A stretch of 37,211 nt of DNA from Chara braunii. Lineage: Eukaryota > Streptophyta > Charophyceae > Charales > Characeae. The translations under genes and the position numbers were made by a program. Shown one piece after another: positions 37,127 to 37,211 of this stretch. Below the pieces are notes generated by a model. It had not been told where the DNA came from and did not search any database. It was given only the letters and a program-made list of their open reading frames with translations. The stretch lies in contig BFEA01000211.1 in NCBI GenBank assembly GCA_003427395.1, positions 1,300,706-1,337,916 of the forward strand, given 5' to 3'. Numbering within the stretch: position 1 is the first letter of the stretch; the number at the start of each line of letters is the position of its first letter.

Positions 37127-37131
<5 letters not shown>
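1017..37131 (-). CDS. ABCB: Full-length ABCB (MDR/P-glycoprotein type) ABC transporter, 5 exons
   Basis: Complement of 1017-3942, 6741-7204, 11571-11746, 29318-29372 and 36733-37131. Joined, these give 4020 nt and 1339 residues, close to the usual 1250-1300 of full-size plant ABCBs. Every intron is GT-AG and the phases agree (0, 1, 0, 2). Domain order: hydrophilic acidic N-terminus (about 1-70), TMD1 (about 80-365), NBD1 (about 410-650), charged linker (about 653-753), TMD2 (about 766-1048), NBD2 (about 1095-1335). Both NBDs keep the A-loop Tyr, Walker [11 protein letters not shown]-loop, LSGGQ, Walker B ILLLDE and H-loop His, so two active ATP sites are expected. The family exports or moves amphipathic substrates across membranes, and some plant members carry auxin; substrate and membrane cannot be read from the sequence. 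The ATG at 37131 is the first in the window, but the frame stays open upstream through the GA repeat, so a longer N-terminus is possible. Confidence 0.95.
5010..5053. repeat. (CCTT)n microsatellite
   Basis: About ten CCTT units in a row inside intron 4. Confidence 0.9.
5835..5931. repeat. 37-nt tandem repeat, about 2.6 units
   Basis: Units beginning ACCCGTGCAGGTCGCCCAGC start at 5835, 5872 and 5909. The first two are identical over 37 nt and the third is partial. It lies in intron 4. Confidence 0.9.
6741..7204 (-). CDS. ABCB: ABCB exon 4: TM3 to TM6 of TMD1
   Basis: 464 nt. The acceptor is GTTGTTGCAG|GTGGGA, entering in phase 0, and the donor AGCAT|GTAAGT leaves two bases over. It encodes residues 211-364: [20 protein letters not shown] (TM3), the [14 protein letters not shown] segment (TM4), the [20 protein letters not shown] coupling region, then TM5 and TM6 ending in FSVIVGS. 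This matches the plant ABCB pattern through the first half-transporter. The two leftover bases plus the first base of exon 5 make an Ile codon, where Met is common in relatives. Confidence 0.95.
7611..7726. mobile_element. Hairpin MITE, family B, copy 1
   Basis: Long inverted repeat of about 50 nt per arm; both ends read inward as TACC(G/T)TCTTCCC followed by CAAATACAACGTACG and CGGTCATTATAGCTGTATTT. The whole unit folds into one hairpin. The outermost TA on each side could be a Tc1/mariner-type TA target duplication. Related copies are at 25436-25546 and 28526-28643. It has no coding capacity, so it is non-autonomous. Confidence 0.82.
9771..9870. repeat. 40-nt tandem repeat
   Basis: Blocks beginning GTACACAACCCCACAGTCAC start at 9779 and 9819, and a third partial block (GAACACAACCCC) at 9859. 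The period is 40 nt. Confidence 0.85.
11126..11273. repeat. 17-nt target-site duplication pair around the SINE
   Basis: Copies at 11126-11142 and 11257-11273 differ at one base. Removing the insert restores a continuous LINE 3' end. Confidence 0.85.
11143..11256 (-). mobile_element. tRNA-derived SINE with target-site duplication
   Basis: On the minus strand the head reads as a tRNA-like unit: A box TAGCTCAGTTGG, about 36 nt on a B box GAGTTCAAATCC, then a short tail ending in poly(A) (T-run on the plus strand at 11144-11158). It is flanked by AGAATGGAGCAACCCTT (11126-11142) and AGAATGGAGCAATCCTT (11257-11273), a 17-nt direct repeat with one mismatch. This marks insertion by target-primed reverse transcription into the LINE tail. 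Confidence 0.85.
11571..11746 (-). CDS. ABCB: ABCB exon 3: end of TM2 and first cytoplasmic coupling region
   Basis: 176 nt. The acceptor is GGTGTTACAG|AGATG, and the first two bases complete the Glu codon begun in exon 2. It encodes residues 152-210, including [20 protein letters not shown], then [20 protein letters not shown] and [13 protein letters not shown]. These are hallmark segments of TMD1 in plant ABCBs. The donor is GAGAAG|GTACCC in phase 0. The upstream tract of intron 2 is T/G-rich rather than pure pyrimidine. One unusual residue is Trp in ERMWGD, where Ser is usual. Confidence 0.93.
11985..12590. repeat. Dispersed repeat pair
   Basis: The blocks around 11990-12056 and 12528-12592 align: both contain TTCTATTC, then CATCAGT, CGGT, an AGCAA core and CGAAACA. 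Identity is partial. The family is unknown. Confidence 0.5.
13860..13943. repeat. Short direct repeat
   Basis: AAAAGAGTTTGTGGGTTG followed by RCTTTGT occurs near 13860 and again near 13911. Confidence 0.7.
14231..14266. repeat. (AG)18 microsatellite
   Basis: Uninterrupted AG dinucleotides inside intron 2. Confidence 0.95.
14589..14699. repeat. Direct repeat of about 24 nt
   Basis: TGCAGTATCGCCGAGAAAGT followed by ATCC occurs near 14590 and again near 14675, about 85 nt apart. Confidence 0.8.
14800..15886 (+). mobile_element. 5'-truncated LINE copy A with zf-RVT-like C-terminus
   Basis: Broken frames encode [17 protein letters not shown], a CKRC pair and, after a frameshift, [13 protein letters not shown]. 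This is the zinc-binding module often found after reverse transcriptase in plant LINEs (zf-RVT type). Further on, [15 protein letters not shown] matches [12 protein letters not shown] in copy B. The 3' end has GACGCGGGACCCGGTTTCCA (15744-15763) with CTCCCCACCAATAGATCGGA, then an A-rich tail (15861-15886). It is non-functional: frameshifts are present and the 5' part is absent. Confidence 0.78.
16547..16632 (+). mobile_element. LINE 3'-end fragment with poly(A)
   Basis: AAGGGACGCTGGGCCCGGCT matches the LINE tail motif seen at 11081 and 15743, followed by about 40 nt and an A-rich tail (16611-16632). Confidence 0.7.
16919..17013 (+). mobile_element. CCGGTT-rich element end (hAT-like)
   Basis: CAGGGCTGTGCCGGCAACCG then repeated CCGGTTGG / CCAACCGG units match the left end of the element at 26320. 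CAGGG is typical of hAT termini. I could not find the right end, so this may be truncated. Confidence 0.6.
17853..18015. repeat. 106-nt tandem duplication
   Basis: GCGTCAACCGTTTGGATACC and about 37 following nt start at 17853 and again at 17959, differing by two or three bases. Confidence 0.88.
18130..18655 (-). mobile_element. LINE fragment D with internally duplicated zf-RVT-like segment
   Basis: The minus strand encodes [20 protein letters not shown] then [19 protein letters not shown], a Cys/His pattern (CxxC...HC...C) like the zinc-binding tail of LINE reverse transcriptases. The same block is repeated: about 18252-18400 and 18452-18607 align at roughly 90%. Frames are open only locally. 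Confidence 0.7.
18661..18762 (-). pseudogene. U6 snRNA-derived copy
   Basis: The reverse complement matches U6: GGACATCCG-like start, AAAATTGGAA, an ACAGAGA-like box (changed to ACAGAGATGATT), TTAGCATGG and TGACACACATAAG, then a diverged 3' end. It has several substitutions and an insertion near the 5' part, so it is a pseudogene. Confidence 0.75.
18769..18853. repeat. Hairpin built from a U6 segment
   Basis: GCAAGGATGACACACAT (18790-18806) and its perfect reverse complement (18821-18837) flank a 14-nt loop. The pairing continues outward imperfectly (ACCATTTATTGACTGG against ACCATTGATTGCC). The arm sequence is the central U6 motif. Confidence 0.8.
19198..19370 (+). mobile_element. Poly(A)-tailed small RNA-like insertion with perfect 16-nt TSD
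   Basis: AAGAGTCTTAAGTAAG flanks the insert exactly (19198-19213 and 19355-19370). The insert is about 76 nt of unique sequence followed by about 65 nt of A with one G. The unique part folds: GTAGAGGGG pairs with CCCCTCTAC around a 20-nt loop. The structure is that of a retrotransposed short transcript. I do not recognise the parent RNA. Confidence 0.85.
19655..19750 (-). pseudogene. U6 snRNA-derived copy
   Basis: The reverse complement reads GGGACATCGGTGAAAATTGG, then CAGAGAAGGGTAATTAGCATGG, GCACGGATGACACACATAAAT and GGTCCAAATTTTT. Compared with U6 there is a small insertion between the ACAGAGA box and the AGC triad. A T-run follows the 3' end on the minus strand. Promoter elements were not found. 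Confidence 0.78.
19833..19971. repeat. 91-nt tandem duplication
   Basis: AAAGAAAGGRCTTGGTCTCA followed by GTTCGKCRGGATGGTGGAG occurs from about 19833 and again from about 19924. Confidence 0.85.
20785..20946. mobile_element. Foldback element, diverged
   Basis: Arms of about 70 nt align as imperfect inverted repeats: CATGGGCCTCGCTCCAGTAT with CATGCATTTGG on one side, and CATGGGGCCTCAGTCCACTA with CATGCATCTGG on the other. An 18-nt part (ACCATGGGCCTCGCTCCA) recurs near 4226. No TSD was established. Confidence 0.55.
21162..21270 (-). mobile_element. SINE copy, minus strand
   Basis: The minus strand reads GAATTGTTGAAGTACAGA, then GACCTGTGTTCGAATGTAGA and an A/G-rich tail. This matches the B-box half (CAGACC...GTTCGAATCC) of the SINE at 34436. 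Confidence 0.65.
22534..22587 (-). repeat. Poly(T) run between a direct repeat
   Basis: TTTGCAACCAACGGGCC occurs at 22534-22550 and 22568-22584 on either side of C plus a long T-run. This could be insertion of a nearly pure poly(A) cDNA with a target duplication. Confidence 0.65.
22585..22745 (+). mobile_element. SINE copy with conserved 3' domain
   Basis: A diverged tRNA-like head (GGTAGCTCAAG) is followed by CCAATGAACTGTC, CAGACCCCGACTTCAAATCC, GAATTACCCAGGGCCAGTCA and GATGATATCTCAAGCCCGCC. The last blocks are shared with the SINE at 34436-34617, which defines a common body outside the tRNA part. Confidence 0.75.
22948..23167. repeat. 110-nt tandem duplication
   Basis: Two units starting at 22948 and 23058 share GTGCCCGGCACACGGAARAA and TTTTTAATAAATTTGTTTAC followed by AGACCTCAGATAT, at roughly 90% identity. 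Confidence 0.9.
23666..24950 (-). mobile_element. 5'-truncated LINE copy B with zf-RVT-like C-terminus and poly(A)
   Basis: On the minus strand, frames encode [20 protein letters not shown] then [18 protein letters not shown], followed by [14 protein letters not shown], matching copy A. The 3' tail (23755-23804) carries the motif around GCTGGAAAA and CTCCCCACCAATAGATGGAG, and the element ends in poly(A) (T-run at about 23666-23688). Several Ns (23790-24266) blur the frames. Confidence 0.78.
25020..25142. repeat. (TTC)n/(GCT)n microsatellite
   Basis: CTTCTTC units pass into a long GCT run with a few changes. The long poly-Leu, poly-Ala and poly-Ser frames here are artefacts of the repeat. Confidence 0.95.
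25436..25546. mobile_element. Hairpin MITE, family B, copy 2
   Basis: Ends read TACCTTCTTCACCC and, on the other strand, TACCGTCTTCGCC. The inner arms share GGTCAT(C/T)AT and the central TTTCAGTCTAG block with the other copies. Arms are more diverged than in copy 1. Confidence 0.8.
25890..26160. repeat. Tandem array derived from a LINE tail, then a 10-nt minisatellite
   Basis: Three units contain RGTGCTGCTCC and CCATAGGACA, closely resembling the LINE tail GGTGCTACTCCCCACCAATA. From about 26030 it changes into many units of AGACCAGAAG / GGACCAGAAG with slight variation. Confidence 0.75.
26540..26924. other. Assembly gap (Ns)
   Basis: 385 consecutive Ns; the real length is unknown. Single Ns occur at 23790-24266, 26470 and 31087. 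Confidence 1.
27199..27280. repeat. GC-rich CCGGTN subterminal repeat
   Basis: GGAACCGGCCCGGTCGACCG and GGACCGGTCCGGTTCCGG are self-complementary blocks at the right side of the hAT-like element. Confidence 0.7.
27605..27718 (-). pseudogene. U6 snRNA retrocopy with A-rich tail
   Basis: The reverse complement gives ACATCTGTTAAAATTGGAAC, GATACAGAGAAGATTGCATGG (two bases lost before GCATGG), GCGCAAGGATGACACGCATA and AAATCGAGAAATGGTCC, then an A-rich tail instead of the U6 T-run (27605-27636 on the plus strand). The tail indicates reverse transcription of an adenylated transcript. Confidence 0.85.
28088..28170 (-). mobile_element. SINE copy, minus strand
   Basis: The minus strand reads GGCCTAGCTGCGTTGGTAGC (A-box-like), CATGAACTGTAAAAATACGG and CCAGAGTTCAAATTCCAATG (B-box-like), the same order as the other SINEs. 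Confidence 0.7.
28226..28367. repeat. Tandem duplication of about 70 nt
   Basis: AAATAAATGAAYGTACATGC followed by CACTCTCACAAGTCATTCTA occurs near 28245 and again near 28322; the second unit has a short insertion. Confidence 0.9.
28526..28643. mobile_element. Hairpin MITE, family B, copy 3
   Basis: Inverted ends TACCGTCTT... and, on the other strand, TACCGTCTTCACCCGAATA. The left arm has a small insertion (GAACGTCTT). The central CACTTTTCAGTCCAGG block matches copies 1 and 2. Outer TA on both sides. Confidence 0.82.
29070..29168. repeat. Direct and inverted repeat cluster
   Basis: AATGAAGAACTTGAT...TATCACCTAATGCCTACCA occurs twice, and TACCAGCCAAATG pairs with CATTTGGCTGGTA as a perfect 13-bp stem. 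It lies 150-250 nt past the microexon donor. Confidence 0.85.
29318..29372 (-). CDS. ABCB: ABCB exon 2: 55-nt microexon in TM2
   Basis: This exon was found by searching for the missing TM2 stretch between exon 1 and exon 3. It encodes [18 protein letters not shown] plus one nucleotide, matching the VALKFVYLG-type segment of plant ABCBs. The acceptor is GTGAACAG|CTG and the donor TTTTTAG|GTTGGT. It enters in phase 0 from exon 1 and leaves with one base that completes a Glu codon with exon 3. Both junctions fit without forcing. It sits about 7.4 kb from exon 1 and 17.6 kb from exon 3. It is short enough that automatic gene finders would probably miss it. RNA reads would settle it. Confidence 0.86.
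29554..29685. repeat. 28-nt minisatellite carrying TGACGTCA
   Basis: Units of GTGAAYGGAGGACGATGACG followed by TCAAMA start at 29558, 29586, 29614, 29642 and 29670 (partial). The palindrome TGACGTCA is at 29601, 29629 and 29657, and TTACGTCA at 29573. TGACGTCA is a known bZIP (CRE/TGA-type) core; binding here is inference. Confidence 0.9.
29797..29870. repeat. (GGA)n-rich tract
   Basis: Purine-rich GGA/GGAGGA run on the plus strand. Confidence 0.9.
31061..31120. repeat. (CA)n followed by poly(A)
   Basis: About eleven CA units pass into an A-run of nearly 40 nt with one N. Confidence 0.95.
32009..32374. mobile_element. 366-bp near-palindrome (foldback element)
   Basis: The ends read TGTGTATATCTATTTAGTAT inward on both strands, continuing with TTAGTATTTATTGGTGG. 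Further in, GACTGATGGATAAGGACGCC and CCTGGAATTGACTGATGGTA are mirrored. Arms are about 130-170 nt with one insertion of about 28 nt in the right arm. Part of the centre (CCCAGAGGGCAGCCCCC) recurs as a direct repeat just outside, at about 32394-32410. Confidence 0.85.
33357..33400. repeat. (AC)22 microsatellite
   Basis: Uninterrupted AC units. Confidence 0.95.
33440..33504 (+). ncRNA. Hammerhead ribozyme-like motif (possibly degenerate)
   Basis: CTGATGA (33468-33474), stem II GTCGG/CTGAC with loop TGAAAGT (33475-33491), then GAAAC (33492-33496): the full catalytic core of a hammerhead. For a type III arrangement, TGTC ends at 33454 (cleavage after the C), stem III pairs TGT with ACA and CAGAC with GTCTG around a TATA bulge, and stem I pairs AGGT with ACCT. 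A C-C mismatch at the base of stem I makes activity doubtful. Confidence 0.45.
33547..33582. repeat. (CA)n microsatellite
   Basis: About 18 CA units. Confidence 0.95.
33782..33951. mobile_element. Foldback MITE, family A, copy 1, with nested hairpins
   Basis: Ends CCGGGGCCAAGTCCCACTAG and, reversed, CCGGGGGCCAAGTTCCACTA. Arms continue to GAATSTGGAC. Three copies of a 16-nt palindrome GTTGAGTTTCCTCAAC (or its complement GTTGAGGAAACTCAAC) sit at 33806, 33858 and 33914. Confidence 0.82.
34010..34160. mobile_element. Foldback MITE, family A, copy 2
   Basis: Left end GGGGCGAGGTCCCACTTGCA; right end reversed GGGGCAAGGTCGTCCCACTA then GCAAA. The left arm continues GATTGGATTAACCGCCTGAA; the right arm is shortened. 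Confidence 0.72.
34157..34210 (+). mobile_element. SINE fragment
   Basis: CTGAACTGTTGAAAAATACA then GACCTGAGGTCGAACACCAC matches the middle of the SINE at 34436. Confidence 0.6.
34218..34380. mobile_element. Foldback MITE, family A, copy 3
   Basis: Left arm GGGCGAGATCCCACTGGCAA, then GATTGGAATAAGCGTCTGAA; right arm reversed GGGCCAGATCGCACGGGCAA, then GATTGGAATAAGTGTCTGAA. About 45 nt of good pairing. Confidence 0.85.
34436..34617 (+). mobile_element. SINE copy with A-rich tail
   Basis: CCCATGAACTGTTGAAATAC, CAGACCCCAGTTCGAATCCA (B box), GAATTGCTTGGGGCCGGTCA and ATAATATCTCAAGACCGTCA precede an (A)n/(TAAAA)n tail (34591-34617). It shares the post-tRNA body with the copy at 22585. Confidence 0.78.
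34728..34762 (+). mobile_element. LINE 3'-tail fragment
   Basis: AGGGGATGCTGGACCCGATT then TTCAGCTGGT matches the LINE tail motif. It is cut just before the foldback at 34775. Confidence 0.6.
34775..34927. mobile_element. Foldback MITE, family A, copy 4, with internal 47-nt tandem repeat
   Basis: Ends CCGGGGGCCAAGTCCCACTT and, reversed, CCCGGGGCCAAGTCCCACTT. They are near-perfect for about 22 nt. Inside, a 47-nt unit beginning CCACTTACGCTGATCTTTCA is repeated exactly (34790-34836 and 34837-34883). Confidence 0.87.
35008..35043 (+). mobile_element. LINE 3'-tail fragment
   Basis: AAGGGACGCCGGGTCCGACT then CAGAAATAGATCGG resembles the LINE tail with a deletion of the CCAGC...CCACC part. Confidence 0.5.
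35234..35403. mobile_element. Foldback MITE, family A, copy 5
   Basis: Left arm CGTGGTCCCACTAGCAAAGA, then GGATTGGATCGAATACCTGA; right arm reversed CGAGGTCTGATTAGCAAAGA, then GGATCTGATCGAATGCCTGA. About 52 nt per arm. The centre shares GAACTGCTTTTCTGCATCTC with copy 3. Confidence 0.85.
35395..35447 (-). mobile_element. tRNA-like 5' half, SINE head fragment
   Basis: The minus strand reads GGACCATCCGCGTAGCTCAG then TTGCTAAGGCATGCAAG, with an A-box-like TAGCTCAGTTGC. There is no B box nearby, so it is not a complete tRNA gene. Confidence 0.5.
35930..36246. repeat. Tandem dimer of about 157 nt
   Basis: Two units share GTTATGCAGAAAAATAAACT, then ATCGAAATTC and end in CCCGGGCCACTC followed by GTAGCC. 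The middle is AT-rich and differs between the units. A GC-rich related end lies just before, at 35826-35880. Confidence 0.85.
36305..36424 (-). pseudogene. Decayed duplicate of the 3' end of ABCB exon 1
   Basis: The minus strand reads GATGCATTTGGATCA, GCCGACGATTCACGCCTCAA and TCACGATG, then AAAAG|GTAAAAG. This aligns with exon 1 from LMDAFG through the real donor and on into the intron (CTCCAG, CCTCA). In the matching frame it encodes [19 protein letters not shown] and then a stop. A one-base insertion shifts the frame before DAFG. It sits about 395 nt into intron 1. Confidence 0.82.
36432..36536. repeat. (CTTTTT)n and T-rich tract
   Basis: About seven units of CTTTTT pass into irregular C/T sequence. 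Confidence 0.95.
36545..36710 (+). pseudogene. Full-length U6 snRNA retrocopy with poly(A) and TSD
   Basis: TCCTTCGGGACACCCGTTAA to AAATGGTCCAAATT (about 36561-36661) covers all of U6, with the ACAGAGA box and AGC triad present. GATT is inserted between them. An A-rich tail (36662-36693) replaces the T-run. Flanks ATACACCGTGATTGAG (36545-36560) and ATATACCCTGATTGAG (36695-36710) match at 14 of 16 positions. It is inserted antisense to the ABCB gene about 20-190 nt inside intron 1. Confidence 0.87.
36733..37131 (-). CDS. ABCB: ABCB exon 1 (residues 1-133): N-terminal tail and TM1
   Basis: 399 nt, phase 0 at its end, followed by the donor AAG|GTAAAAG. Residues 1-70 are Gly/Glu/Lys-rich and poorly conserved in the family. 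From about residue 72 the sequence is typical of plant [24 protein letters not shown], then [12 protein letters not shown]1 lies at about 84-110. The last codons encode HEVNK, where plant ABCBs usually continue into TM2. The start is the ATG next to the (GA)n tract. No stop lies between this ATG and the window edge in the same frame, since the repeat reads as alternating Arg-Glu. Confidence 0.9.

Positions 37132-37211
<80 letters not shown>
37130..37211 (-). promoter_or_regulatory. (GA)n tract abutting the ABCB start codon
   Basis: On the minus strand at least 40 GA units run directly into GAGATGG. This would be 5' UTR or promoter; GA/CT tracts are common near plant start sites. The tract runs to the end of the window, so no TATA box or transcription start can be seen. 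Confidence 0.6.

Overview
The window looks like intron-rich nuclear DNA from a plant-lineage (streptophyte) eukaryote. The evidence is a plant-type full-length ABCB (MDR/P-glycoprotein) transporter, GT-AG introns of 2.8 to 17.6 kb, polyadenylated LINE and SINE insertions, U6 snRNA retrocopies and many foldback DNA transposons. A charophyte alga such as Chara would fit the very long, repeat-packed introns, but the species is an inference I cannot test here.

I find one protein-coding gene, and it fills the window on the minus strand. Its ATG is at 37131, directly beside a (GA)n tract, and its stop is at 1017-1019. Five exons join with matching phases: 36733-37131, 29318-29372 (a 55-nt microexon), 11571-11746, 6741-7204 and 1017-3942. 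The 4020-nt CDS encodes 1339 residues with the order TMD1-NBD1-linker-TMD2-NBD2, and all ATP-site motifs are intact. The first 365 residues are spread over about 30 kb in four exons. The last 974 residues lie in one uninterrupted exon.

Region by region. 1-1016 is downstream of the stop (microsatellite and an 11-nt tandem repeat). 3943-6740 is intron 4 (tandem repeats). 7205-11570 is intron 3: a hairpin MITE, and a LINE remnant interrupted by a tRNA-derived SINE with a 17-nt target-site duplication. 11747-29317 is intron 2: 5'-truncated LINEs with zf-RVT-like C-termini on both strands, three U6-derived copies, a small poly(A)-tailed hairpin insertion with a perfect 16-nt duplication, a hAT-like element containing the assembly gap, more SINEs and MITEs, and microsatellites. 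29373-36732 is intron 1: a 28-nt minisatellite carrying TGACGTCA, a 366-bp palindrome, a hammerhead-like motif, a cluster of five related foldback elements, a full-length U6 retrocopy, and a decayed duplicate of the end of exon 1.

The region is therefore one transporter gene whose introns record repeated insertion. LINE-type machinery probably mobilised the SINEs, the U6 copies and the small hairpin RNA, while short inverted-repeat DNA elements spread separately. I see no second convincing protein-coding gene. The frames are disturbed by Ns near 23.8-24.3 kb and 26.5-26.9 kb.
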